Positions 47,870 to 57,126 of a stretch of DNA of 64,000 nucleotides are shown here, in pieces. How positions within the stretch are numbered: position 1 is the stretch's first letter; every line of letters starts with the position of its first letter. The translations under genes and the position numbers were made by a program. This DNA is from CAWGJF01 sp963822905 (GTDB lineage Bacteria; Bacteroidota; Ignavibacteria; Ignavibacteriales; Ignavibacteriaceae). The stretch lies in assembly GCA_963822905.1 (NCBI GenBank), contig CAWGJF010000002.1:124001-188000 (forward strand), read 5' to 3'. The notes under the pieces were generated by a model that saw only the letters and a list, made by a program, of their open reading frames with translations, made no database searches and was not told where the DNA came from.

Positions 47870-48349
47870 ATGAATATTAGTGGAATAAAATTTCGAAAGA
47901 CAGAGGTTGATGACCTGGAGTTCCTCTTTAAATTTCAGCTTGATAAAGAAGCAATGAATTTAGCTGCTTTCACACCAAAAGATCCGGCAGACAAATCTGC
48001 ATTCATAAGCAAATACACAAAATTATTGAGTGATCCAACTGTAAATAACCAGACAATTATAATTGACAATATTATTGTAGGAAGTATTGCAAAGTTTGAA
48101 ATAGATGGCAAGGCCGAAGTTACATACTGGATAGATAAAAATTATTGGGGAAAAGGAATAGCAACTAAAGCACTTGAATATTTACTAACTATTGAAAATA
48201 CCAGGCCGATTATTGCAAGAGTTGCTTTTGACAATATTGGTTCACAAAAGGTTTTAGAGAAATGCGGTTTTGTAAAAATCGGTAAGGACAAAGGTTTTGC
48301 AAACGCAAGGCAAACAGAAATAGAAGAATTTATTTACAAGCTGGATTAG
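47870..48349 (+). CDS. GNAT-family N-acetyltransferase
   Basis: 159 residues from ATG 47870 (AAGGGAATTATG gives a ribosome site; earlier in-frame codons lie in the repeat). Motifs: ISGIKFRKTEVDDLEFLFKF at the start, AEVTYWIDKNYWGKGIATKALEYL (acetyl-CoA loop) and ARVAFDNIGSQKVLEKCGF. The target is unknown; the RimJ-like type is common in accessory strips. It is the second of a run of small gene units each behind a repeat copy. Confidence 0.83.
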   Translation: MNISGIKFRKTEVDDLEFLFKFQLDKEAMNLAAFTPKDPADKSAFISKYTKLLSDPTVNNQTIIIDNIIVGSIAKFEIDGKAEVTYWIDKNYWGKGIATKALEYLLTIENTRPIIARVAFDNIGSQKVLEKCGFVKIGKDKGFANARQTEIEEFIYKLD

Positions 48350-48461
48350 AAATAATAATTTTAGAAAAGGTTCACTTTACTGATGGAACTACCCGGATTT
48401 CAAAGAAAGGAAAAACAACGGGCACCGAAGGAGTTTCTGAACAATAGACAATTAACGAGAC

Positions 48462-48515
48462 AGCGGAATATCCGTAGAGATATGTGAGGGCTGTCTTTTG
48501 GAGAGACCGGAGGAA
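48462..48515. repeat. Dispersed repeat, copy 6 (hairpin block)
   Basis: GCGGAATATCCGTAGAGATA, then TGTGAGGGCTGTCTTTTGGA and GAGACCGGAGGAAACAAAC. Keeps both CGGAATATCCG and GTCTTT-TGG-AGAGAC hairpins; it ends 27 bases before the TIR gene. Confidence 0.72.
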
Positions 48516-48542
48516 ACAAACATTCATTAATAAATAAAAAAT

Positions 48543-49588
48543 ATGAAAATATTTATTAGTCATATTGCAGAAGATGAAAAACTGGCGATAGCACTAAAAG
48601 ATTGGATCGAAAAATCTTTCCTTGGACAAATTGAAATCTTCGTTAGTAGCGATCCAAACGATATACTTATTGGAGATCAGTGGTTTAAAGAAATAGAAAA
48701 GTTTCTATCAGATAGTAACTTAATTATAGCTTTAATAACGAAATTATCAGGAATAGACGGTGGATTAATTTTGAAGCGGGCGCGGGATGGATTAAAAATA
48801 TTCCAGTGATACCGATCTGCTTCTCTGGTTTAACTAGATCAACTTTACCTCAACCTTTATCTTTTCTTCAATCTGTGAATTTAAATGATCCTAAATTTTC
48901 TGAAATATTGCTTAATTCAATTGCTAAACATTTAAAATTTCCAAAAGTTCCGAACATTGATTATGAAAAGATGAACAAGGAACTTCTTCAATCCATTGGG
49001 GAATATTTTGAAGATGAAGAATTAGGATTACTTGATCATACAGATTCAATGGAAAATGGTTTCAAAGAGATTGGAGAGATATTTAATTCTATAACAAATG
49101 ATATGTTAAACTTACAATTGGAATCAAGAAAGTTAACAGAAAAAATAAATCACGAAAAACTACAACCTTCACAGGGCACCACTCGATTTCTACAAAAACT
49201 TTCTAAAAAATATTCACAAAAAGTTGATTCGTTTGCGGGAAAAATATCTTCATCAAATAATAGTTATAATAATATTATTAAAAGGATAGAAAAGAATATA
49301 AAATTTGTTTTTAGTTATACTTTTCCTCAGACTGATGAAGATGTGAATGAAATTCAGAATGCCATAAATAGTATTAATATAGCAATAGTACAAGGAGACC
49401 AAACTCAACAAGAATTTATAAAATTAAATAACATTATTGAGCATATTCCTAAGTTCGAAAAACATCTTAACCGATCCTTGGAAAATTATCGGCAACAGCT
49501 AACTGCATTTACTGATAACCTTGAATTATTTCTAGATGTACTAAGAAAAGCAGAAGTGGATGGGAATAACTTAATTAATAATTTATAA
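48543..49588 (+). pseudogene. TIR-domain protein, single frameshift
   Basis: A gene of about 348 residues split by one indel near 48755. Part 1 (48543-48809) has MKIFISHIAEDEKLAIALKD and IEIFVSSDPNDILIGDQWF, the first TIR motifs. The second frame resumes before its listed start with WINFEAGAGWIKNIPVIPI, carrying the Glu that is catalytic in TIR NAD-glycohydrolases. Part 2 (to 49588) is a long helical region (about 160-348) with no recognised domain. TIR proteins of this TIR_2 type usually act in defence signalling or NAD depletion. Its neighbour at 49655 starts 67 bases downstream, so they form one unit. Confidence 0.72.
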
Positions 49589-49654
49589 GTAGTTACTTAT
49601 TTGCTTTAGTACATTCTAGACCTCCAGTTCATACTAACTAGTTATATACATTGC

Positions 49655-50476
49655 ATGCATAAAAAAGAGACCGTCCTAAAATATAGAGAGAGAATCTCTA
49701 ATGCAGTTAAAGATTTGTTTGATCTTGCTGTAAAGAATCAAGAAACTGAAGATGATATAGTTTGTTTTTTATGTAATGGACAAATTATATATGGTCATTC
49801 CATGTTTGGACCAGGTGAACGTGGACTATCTGATAAATTTCAGGCCGAGTTTTTAATAGATTTCATGAACTCAAGTGAAGAGAATGAGGTATATGCAAAT
49901 ATAAAAATGGATGATGAAAAGGAAAGGTTAGAAAGATTCAGTCTAAACATTGAACTAATGATTTATTCACATTTGTGGGAAAGTGACTTGAGTTTATCTA
50001 ACCTGATGCATCTAGCTAATTTTATTAATGGAATTGCATATGATTGGTCATTAAAGATACCTTGGCAAGATAAATGGGAATTTATCACAAAGACAATACG
50101 GAATGTATTTGATAAACATAATTTAGAAATATCGAATTTAATAAAAGAGACGTATCACAGTCAGTTGAGAAATGCCTTTGCACATAGTCAATATGGTTTA
50201 TCTTGGAAAACCATCCGATTATATAATTATACAGGCAAATCATATGAACTGCCTGCGATGACGTTTGAAGATTGGGAAGTTAGGTTGATAAAGACTGTTG
50301 ATCTTTTTTTAGAAATATCAAATCAAAAATTTCAGTTATTAAAGAAATATTCAGAAGAAAAACCAACTCTGAGAGTTTGGGTTCCAATAAAAAACGCAAC
50401 ACGTATTAGACGAACACAAGTCTATTGGGATAAGTTTGGTGGCTATTATAGTTTTAACAAAAATGCTCTGAGATGA
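49655..50476 (+). CDS. Unknown protein with HEPN-type RX4H motif, next to the TIR gene
   Basis: 273 residues, no family I can name. The mid-to-C region (about 120-240) is helical and contains SQLRNAFAHSQYGL: Arg172-Asn-x-x-x-His177, the RX4H pattern of HEPN ribonucleases, with the usual Asn right after the Arg. The N-terminal part holds DDIVCFLCNGQIIYGHSMF. The C terminus is basic (WVPIKNATRIRRTQ). It could be an RNase effector or partner of the TIR protein upstream. The motif alone does not prove HEPN fold. Confidence 0.6.
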   Translation: MHKKETVLKYRERISNAVKDLFDLAVKNQETEDDIVCFLCNGQIIYGHSMFGPGERGLSDKFQAEFLIDFMNSSEENEVYANIKMDDEKERLERFSLNIELMIYSHLWESDLSLSNLMHLANFINGIAYDWSLKIPWQDKWEFITKTIRNVFDKHNLEISNLIKETYHSQLRNAFAHSQYGLSWKTIRLYNYTGKSYELPAMTFEDWEVRLIKTVDLFLEISNQKFQLLKKYSEEKPTLRVWVPIKNATRIRRTQVYWDKFGGYYSFNKNALR

Positions 50477-50525
50477 CTATAATGTGATTATATGTTAGTT
50501 AAACTGTGATCAATCTTTCCGCCAG

Positions 50526-50611
50526 AATATTTTATTGCCATTCCTCCCTTGAGAGCGTAGCGCAGAGAGCAAAGGGCAGAGAGTCTGCTTAGCGGGACAG
50601 GCGTGACATCC
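50526..50611. repeat. Second repeat family, copy E1
   Basis: AATATTTTATTGCCATTCCTCCC then GAGAGC...GGGCAGAGAGT and GCGGGACAGGCGTGACATCC. It matches the sequence at 51552-51661 and lies directly before the lipoprotein gene at 50650. Confidence 0.62.
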
Positions 50612-50649
50612 TAAAAGGTATTATATTTGTAAAAACAGCCGGGGAAAAT

Positions 50650-51030
50650 ATGCGAACCAGGTTAATATTACTTTTATCATCTCTTTTATTATTAATAATC
50701 TCATCCTGTGTACCTCATTCAACTCTTAAGATTAACAACACACCCGACAATACTTTAAATAATACCTGCATAATTTATGGATACATCATAGATACACAAA
50801 CAAAAGAACCTCTTATTGGTGCAAATATTAAATTAGATTTAGCAAAATATGAAGCTGCTACTGACATAGATGGTTATTTTGAAATAAAGAATGTTCAGCC
50901 GGGGATTTACCGTGTAACCGTTTCATACATTGGATATCAAAACTATACCAAACCAAAAGTTAAGTTTGAAGGAAATATTAGATATAATTTAAATGCTGAA
51001 TTGCTTTCTTATCCTTCCATTATGGATTGA
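50650..51030 (+). CDS. Lipoprotein with carboxypeptidase-regulatory-like domain, copy 1
   Basis: 126 residues: lipobox ISSC (17-20) and one CarboxypepD_reg-like domain (TKEPLIGANIKLD, EAATDIDGYFEIKNVQPGIY, YIGYQNYTKP), as found on the N-terminal side of SusC-type transporters. It is a free-standing beta-sandwich at the cell surface. It is one half of a tandem duplication with the gene at 51143: upstream DNA and the first 50 bases of coding sequence are nearly identical, while the rest diverges. Confidence 0.8.
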   Translation: MRTRLILLLSSLLLLIISSCVPHSTLKINNTPDNTLNNTCIIYGYIIDTQTKEPLIGANIKLDLAKYEAATDIDGYFEIKNVQPGIYRVTVSYIGYQNYTKPKVKFEGNIRYNLNAELLSYPSIMD

Positions 51031-51142
51031 ATTTGATTCCCAAAATACAAAGCACATAAAATATTTTGTTGTCGCTCCTTTCTTTATTTTTGTTTAAAAG
51101 TTAATTAAGAAATTTATATTTGTAAAAACAGCCGGGGAAATT

Positions 51143-51523
51143 ATGCGAACCAGGTTAATATTACTTTTATCATCTCTTTTAATATTAACAATTTCATCCT
51201 GTGTTCCTCACCCAATGCTTAAAATTAGTAGTACAACTGACAATACTTTAAATAATACCTGTACTGTTTCAGGATATGTATATGATGCTAAAACAAAAGA
51301 ACCTCTTAAAGAAGCTTATATACACTTAAATGATAATCAATATTTTGCTGCTACAGATGATAATGGTTATTTTACTATAGAAAATGTTCAACCGGGGAGT
51401 TATCTCGTCAGTGCTTTATATATAGGATATGAAAAGTATACAAAACCCAATGTAAGATTTGAAGCTAATCATATTTATAGTTTACATATTGAATTGATTT
51501 GTAAAATTGTTGTGCAATACTAA
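51143..51523 (+). CDS. Lipoprotein with carboxypeptidase-regulatory-like domain, copy 2
   Basis: 126 residues, same length and plan as its neighbour at 50650 (lipobox ISSC, then DAKTKEPLKEAYIHLNDN and AATDDNGYFTIENVQPGSY). The region 51114-51183, ribosome site included, copies 50621-50690 almost base for base, so the duplication is recent at its 5' end and older or faster evolving in the domain. The C terminus differs (ICKIVVQY). Confidence 0.8.
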   Translation: MRTRLILLLSSLLILTISSCVPHPMLKISSTTDNTLNNTCTVSGYVYDAKTKEPLKEAYIHLNDNQYFAATDDNGYFTIENVQPGSYLVSALYIGYEKYTKPNVRFEANHIYSLHIELICKIVVQY

Positions 51524-51551
51524 TTTGGATTATCAGATCTCGGTCACTCAA

Positions 51552-51661
51552 AATATTTTATTGCCGTTCCTCCCTTGGGAGCAGAGTGAGCAAGGTGAAA
51601 GTATAAAGTATAAAGTATGTGAAAGGAGAAGGGCAGAGAGTCAGTTTAGAGGGGACAGGCA
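51552..51661. repeat. Second repeat family, copy E2
   Basis: AATATTTTATTGCCGTTCCTCCC, GGGAGCAGAGTGAGCAAGG, an inserted GTATAAAGTATAAAG stretch, then GGGCAGAGAGTCAGTTTAGA and GGGGACAGGC. It is homologous to copy E1 but with a different middle. It occupies most of the 318-base gap before the toxin-antitoxin pair. Confidence 0.58.
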
Positions 51662-51841
51662 CCTCCTTCGCCAGAGGTTTCGGAATATATACTTCAGTGT
51701 AGGATGGCTTTGGAGGGCTGGCGAGATATCCGGGTAAAAGATTAAAGCAATAATATTTTTACTTACTGAAAATATTATATTGTCTTCTCTTGAATTTCTA
51801 TTTTGGCTTTTCTATTATTAACAAAAAGATTTGGAGAATAA

Positions 51842-52045
51842 ATGGATTCTAAAAATATAATTCAAAGCGCATTAAATCTTAGTCCGGCTGAAAGACTGTT
51901 TATAATTGAAGCTCTGTCAAAAAGCCTGAGTGAACCGGACAAAGACATCGATAAATACTGGAAGGAAGAGGTTGAGAAAAGATACGAAGAGTTCATCAAC
52001 GGGAAGATGAAAAGCATACCTTACGAAGATATATTAAAGAAATGA
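51842..52045 (+). CDS. Addiction-module antitoxin (TIGR02574-type)
   Basis: 67 residues: ALNLSPAERLFIIEALSKSL at the start, then DKYWKEEVEKRYEEF, the charged tail that binds the toxin. It matches the short addiction-module component family that accompanies RelE/ParE toxins. GGAG precedes the ATG. Its stop overlaps the toxin start by four bases. Confidence 0.85.
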   Translation: MDSKNIIQSALNLSPAERLFIIEALSKSLSEPDKDIDKYWKEEVEKRYEEFINGKMKSIPYEDILKK

Positions 52046-52329
52046 ATATTGAGTTCCTCGAACCTGCGCTTATCGAATACCGGGAAGCTATCGACTTTTA
52101 TAACCTGCAAAGTGATGGATTGGGAATAAAGTTCACTTCTGAAATAGACAGAACAATAACGATAATAAAAAACTACCCTGAAAGTTTTGCCGAATATACA
52201 AAACACACCCGGAAAGCTGTTGTAAATATCTTCCCTTATAATATTATTTATGCAATCCACGAAAATCTTATTGAGGTAATTGCTGTTGCACATCAGCACA
52301 GGAAACCAAATTATTGGATTAAAAGGTAA
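52042..52329 (+). CDS. ParE/RelE-type toxin
   Basis: 95 residues: EPALIEYREAIDFYNLQSDG, FTSEIDRTITIIKNYPES and VNIFPYNIIYAIHENLIEV followed by VAHQHRKPNYW, the RelE/ParE fold pattern with the typical end. It is translated from an ATGA overlap with the antitoxin. The target (gyrase or ribosome) cannot be told. Confidence 0.87.
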   Translation: MNIEFLEPALIEYREAIDFYNLQSDGLGIKFTSEIDRTITIIKNYPESFAEYTKHTRKAVVNIFPYNIIYAIHENLIEVIAVAHQHRKPNYWIKR

Positions 52330-52379
52330 AACGGTGCAGGCGTAACGTCCAAATCAAAGTTTAAGTTCAGGACGCTCAT

Positions 52380-52516
52380 ACACTCTTTCAGTCATACATC
52401 CATTCATTCATAATTCCTCTGCCTTTGCCTAAACCTTTCCCCATCATTCATCCATTCAACCAATCATCCATTCCCATATCTGTCCATTTATCCTCTTACC
52501 TTACCTTTTTTTTTAA
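52380..52516. repeat. Pyrimidine-rich tract of the dispersed repeat
   Basis: CACTCTTTCAGTCATACATCC with many CATTCATCCATTC-type words, then TCTGCCTTTGCCTAAACCTT and CTTACCTTACC. It resembles the pyrimidine-rich block of the other copies (30.8, 39.45 and 46.75 kb) and lies in the 249-base gap before the tricorn-like gene. No hairpin block was found. Confidence 0.5.
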
Positions 52517-52578
52517 TAAGAATCTTATATTTAAATACAAAATCTAAATCTACCTTCTAAAATTTCAGGAGCTTAATA

Positions 52579-55500
52579 ATGTTTAAGTCGTTTGTCATAA
52601 TCATCACACTAATTTTAATTTCATCGTTATCATTTCCGCAGAACCAGCCGCTGCTTCTGTATCCTTCTATTAACAAAGACGGTTCAAAGATTGCTTTTTC
52701 ATACCAGGGAGATATATGGACTGTTTCATCTTCCGGCGGCAAAGCAGACAGGATAACCGAGCACGAAGGAATTGAAACCAGCAGCGTGTGGAGCCCGGAC
52801 GGAAATAAAATTGCTTTTAACAGCGAGAGGTTCGGCAACTCGGATATCTACGTTGTCGAAGCAACAGGAGGAATTCCGCTAAGACTTACATACCACTCAG
52901 CCGGCGATGATATTGCAAGCTGGAGCAAAAGCGGGAAAATATATTTTACAACCACGCAGAAACTACAACTCGGTAGAATGGTCGCCTGAAATTTATACTG
53001 CATCACCAAACGGCGGAACTCCCGGAAGAGCGCTCGATGCATTCGGCTATGATCCTGCAGAATCTCCCGACGGAAGATTTGTTGCATTTACAAAAGGAGA
53101 CTGCCGTATTACGCGTGAAGAATACCGCGGCTCTGCAAACAGGGATATCTGGCTGTACGACACAAAAGATAAAAAATATATTCAGCTTACAGATTTTGCC
53201 GGCAACGATTATTCACCGCAATGGGGAGGCGAACGCACACTTTATTATATAAGTGCATCAAGCGGAAAATATAATGTTCATAAATTAACTCTCGGTGCAA
53301 ACGGTGAGAAACAAAATGAAAGTGCTGTAACAACTTTTACAGATGACGGTGTGCGTAACTTCAGTGTAAGCAGCGATGGAAGCAAGCTTGTTCTTGAAAA
53401 AGATATGAACCTTTATACAATTAATTCAGACGGAACAAACTTAAAGAAGCTTTCAATAGACGTTGCTTCGGATTACAAGCTCGATCCTTATGAATGGACA
53501 ACACTAACTTCCAAAGCATCGGAGTTTTCTCTTTCACCAAACGGAAAATATATTGCTCTTGCAGTGCGCGGAGATATTTTTGTTACGGAAAATGATAAAG
53601 ATAAAAGTCTTACTGTTAACCTTACCAAAAGTCCTGCAAGGGATGAGAACCCGCAGTGGGTAAATGATTCCGTTATTGTTTTTACTTCGGATGAACAGGG
53701 CGAGTTTGATATTTATGCTGTTTCTTCTTCTGATAAAAAAGAAACCAACATATTTAAAAGCTTAAAACATAAAATTGACAGGATAACAAACACGGATAAA
53801 GATGAATCTGAATTATCAATGTCCCCCGATGGAAAGATGATAGCTTATGTTAACGGGAATGGTCAGCTTATTACAGCAAAGATCGATAAAGACGGAAAGC
53901 TTTCTGATGAAAAAATATTATCGGATGACTGGGCAACACCGGAAGGCATTAGCTGGAGTCCTGATTCAAAATGGCTTGCTTACGCAAAGACCGATCTTTA
54001 TTTCAATGATGAAATCTTTATACAGGCTGCAGATAATTCTCACGAAGCAGTAAATGTAAGTATGCATCCAAGACACGATGCACAGCCTTTCTGGAGCGCC
54101 GATGGTTCAAAGCTTGGATTTGTTTCGGACAGGAATAATAATACTTATGATGTCTGGTTTGTCTGGCTGAAGAAATCGGATTGGGAAAAAACACAGCAGG
54201 ACTGGGATGAATTTGAAAAACCGGAAGAGAAGAAGGATAAAAAAGGAGATAAAGATTCTGCAAAGGTAAAAGAAATCCAGATCGATTTTCCGGATATATA
54301 TAAAAGATTAGTCCAGGTAACATCAATGCCCGGCGATGAAAGAAATGTTGTTATCTCTGCAGACGGTGAAACATTTTATTTTACTGCGCCTTATTCTTCC
54401 GGCAAAGGAAAGAAACTTGATTACTCGCTTTACAGCATCAAATGGGATGGAAAAGATTTTGAATCAATTATTAAAGGAAGCGATGCTTATTCTTCGCTTA
54501 TTCCGGATAAAGATGTAAAGAATATTTATTTCTTTAAGGGAGACGGCAAGCTTTCAAAACTTGATCTTGGTAAAAAGAAGGAAGAAGGTCTTTCTTACGC
54601 AGCAAAGATGCAGATAGATTACACAAAAGAAAGAGAACAGATATTTGAAGAATCGTGGAGAATGATAAGAGATGGTTTTTATGATCCCGGTTTTAATGGT
54701 CACGACTGGGATGCAATAAAAGAAAAGTACAAACCATGGTGCATGGCTGCTTCAACAAGCCGCGACTTCAGGTACATGTTTAACTATATGCTTGGGCAGA
54801 TAAACGCAAGCCATATGGGAATGTATGGAAGCGACAGGGAAGAAACTCAGAAAGAAGTAACAGGTTTGCTCGGAATAGAAATAGGAAATGCAGACAGCAG
54901 GAATTCTTGTTGAAAGAGTAATTCCTGAAAGTCCTGCAGATAAAATTGAAAGCAAACTTGAAGTCGGTGATGTAATAACAAAAGTAAACAGTGAAGATGT
55001 TGGTGGAAATGTTAATTTCTATTCTAAGTTTGTAAACACAGCGGACCAGAGAGTTCTGCTTGATGTAAAATCATAAAGATGGAAAAACAAGAGAAGTGAT
55101 TATTCGTCCTGTTAGCAGCATAAGAGATCTTCTTTACAATGAATGGGTGCAGGACAGGAAAAAACTTACAGATGAATATTCAAACGGAAAGCTCGGATAC
55201 ATTCACATAAGAGCAATGGGATGGGAAAGTTTTGAGGAATTTGAAAGAGAACTGCAGGCAACAGGCAACGGTAAAGACGGAATTGTTGTGGATGTACGTT
55301 ACAACGGCGGCGGCTGGACAACAGATTATCTTATGCTTGTCCTTAATTACAAACAGCACGCATACACTATCCCAAGAGGCGCATCGGATAACCTTGCAAA
55401 AGATCACTTAAAGTTTTCAGGATATTATCCGCTTGGTGAAAGACTGCCATACACAGCATGGATAAAACCAAGCATTGCAATGTGTAATGAAAACAGTTAT

Positions 55501-55788
55501 TCAAATGCTGAAATATTTTCTCATGCTTACCAGACACTTGGAATCGGGAAACTTGTCGGTAAACCTACTTTCGGTGCAGTAATATCAACAGGCGGAAGAA
55601 GCATGGTTGATGGTACATTTGTTCGTCTGCCCGGCAGAGGATGGTATATAAAGAAAACAAATAATGATATGGAAGACGAAGCAGCAACTCCTGATTTTGT
55701 AGTAGAGAATGCTCCCGATTACCGTGCAAAAGGAACGGATGCACAGCTTAAAAAAGCAGTTGATGAGTTGATGAAGCAGTTGAAATAA
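52579..55788 (+). pseudogene. Tricorn-like S41 serine peptidase with beta-propellers, frameshifted
   Basis: About 1,070 residues, the normal length of tricorn-protease homologues, split by three single-base changes near 52955, 54885 and 55072 (the last an extra T in AAATCATAAAG). Signal peptide, then WD40/TolB-like strands with repeats such as SPDGNKIAFNSERFGNSDIY and FSVSSDGSKL, a helical connector, a PDZ-like segment (VERVIPESPADKIESKLEVG) and an S41 peptidase domain: DVRYNGGG and the catalytic Ser in NENSYSNAEIFSHAYQ. It degrades peptides outside the cytoplasm. All motifs are preserved. Confidence 0.87.
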
Positions 55789-55829
55789 AATCGGACAACG
55801 GAAACCGGTTGCTGGAGACTGGATGTTGA

Positions 55830-56156
55830 ACGGGATTCATCCCGCCAAATGGGAAAATCGGGCTGGATATATTTTTGGATGTCTGTATAAATGAAGAAAT
55901 TAAATTATTTGCTGAATTCGATACCGGACATGGATTTTACCAGACGCTTGTTAATCCATATTTCAAAAATCAAATGAAGAACGATACAACGGTAACGAAG
56001 ATTAATATTTGTTATAATAATTCTATAGTTGAAATGAATCCGGAAATTGAATTTAAAGAGAAGTTAATTTATGATGGACTTTTCGGCAGCAAGATATTCA
56101 GAACGGGTATGTTAACAATTGATATTCCATCAAAGAGGGCATTGTTTCTAAAATAA
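55830..56156 (+). pseudogene. Truncated retropepsin-like aspartyl protease
   Basis: The open frame lacks a usable start: the first TTG is at 55875 but coding-like sequence begins earlier (GKIGLDIFLDVCINEEIK). It holds one aspartyl-protease motif, FDTGHGFYQTLVN, and the C-terminal DGLFGSKIFRTGMLTID. Upstream is a perfect inverted repeat CGGGAT-TC-ATCCCG (55831-55844), 42 bases after the tricorn-like stop, which may mark the deletion junction. It is not likely to be functional. Confidence 0.6.
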
Positions 56157-56188
56157 TATTTAACTGAAAGAAACAAGAAGGAAATGTT

Positions 56189-56539
56189 ATGTCAAAAGGA
56201 AAAATAGATTACATCGAGTTTCCGGTAAAATCTGGTAAAGACCTGGTAAAGACAAAATTATTTTACTCAACTGTTTTTGGCTGGGAATACCAGGACTGGG
56301 GCGAGGATTATGCCGATACAAAAGACAGCGGCCTTGGCATCGGACTAAATGCAGATAATTCACATAAAACAAATCAGCCGCTTGCAGTAATTAATGTTGG
56401 AGATATTGAAACTGTTAAGAATGAAATTTTAAAAGCTGGTGGTAAAGTTGTTAAAGATATTTTTTCATTTCCCGGAGGCAGACGTTTCCATTTTGTTGAT
56501 CCTGCAGGGAATGAATTAGCAGTTTGGTCGGATAAATAA
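56189..56539 (+). CDS. VOC family protein (paralogue of the 38149 gene)
   Basis: 116 residues: KIDYIEFPVKSGKDLVKTKL, FGWEYQDWGEDYADTKDSG and FSFPGGRRFHFVDPAGNELA. The last segment matches the paralogue at 38149-38502 in 14 of 15 positions over FPGGRRFHFxDPAGNE. AAGGAA precedes the ATG. Ligand unknown. Confidence 0.86.
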   Translation: MSKGKIDYIEFPVKSGKDLVKTKLFYSTVFGWEYQDWGEDYADTKDSGLGIGLNADNSHKTNQPLAVINVGDIETVKNEILKAGGKVVKDIFSFPGGRRFHFVDPAGNELAVWSDK

Positions 56540-56679
56540 ATAATTAATGTTTAAACTTACATCTATGAAAAGCTGGAAGACTTTAAATTGCGAGGATGGA
56601 TTTTGCACAACCGTTATAAACCCGGCATTGTCATTGGATTAACAAATAGTCCTATGTATATAATTTGGAGACAATTAGT

Positions 56680-57117
56680 ATGAAATTATTATTTCCATTT
56701 TCTTTTTTAATCCTGATCATTATTAGCTGTGGAAATCTTACTAAAACAAAGACCCTGGTAAACCAGGTTAATTTTGAAACTGACAAAACATCTTATTCAA
56801 GAATAGATAGTATTAATATTAATATAGAAAATGGAACTGATTATGGATTAGTAATAGGTTTGAGATGCAAGAAATACCTTGAAGTTTATTATCAGAAAAA
56901 AGAACTCGACTCCTGGTCAGATAATTTGAATTTCTGGTATATGTCTCTTGGATGTCCTACAGCAATGGATACTATAGAACCGAACGGCACATTTAAATAT
57001 TCAATGAAATCCGAAATATTCGATTCAACCGGAATATACCGTCTTGTACTTAACTACTACAATCCTTTTGAAAAAACAGAAGGAACAAAATATTCTAATG
57101 ATTTTGAAATAAGATAA
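56680..57117 (+). CDS. Lipoprotein of unknown function
   Basis: 145 residues from ATG 56680, chosen because it starts directly at the lipoprotein signal (IISC, 14-17); a TTG at 56665 is in frame. The rest is a beta-rich domain (NFETDKTSYSRIDSININIE, then YYNPFEKTEGTKYSNDFEI), like intracellular-proteinase-inhibitor-type sandwiches, not identified with certainty. Confidence 0.66.
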   Translation: MKLLFPFSFLILIIISCGNLTKTKTLVNQVNFETDKTSYSRIDSININIENGTDYGLVIGLRCKKYLEVYYQKKELDSWSDNLNFWYMSLGCPTAMDTIEPNGTFKYSMKSEIFDSTGIYRLVLNYYNPFEKTEGTKYSNDFEIR

Positions 57118-57126
57118 AAATATTAA

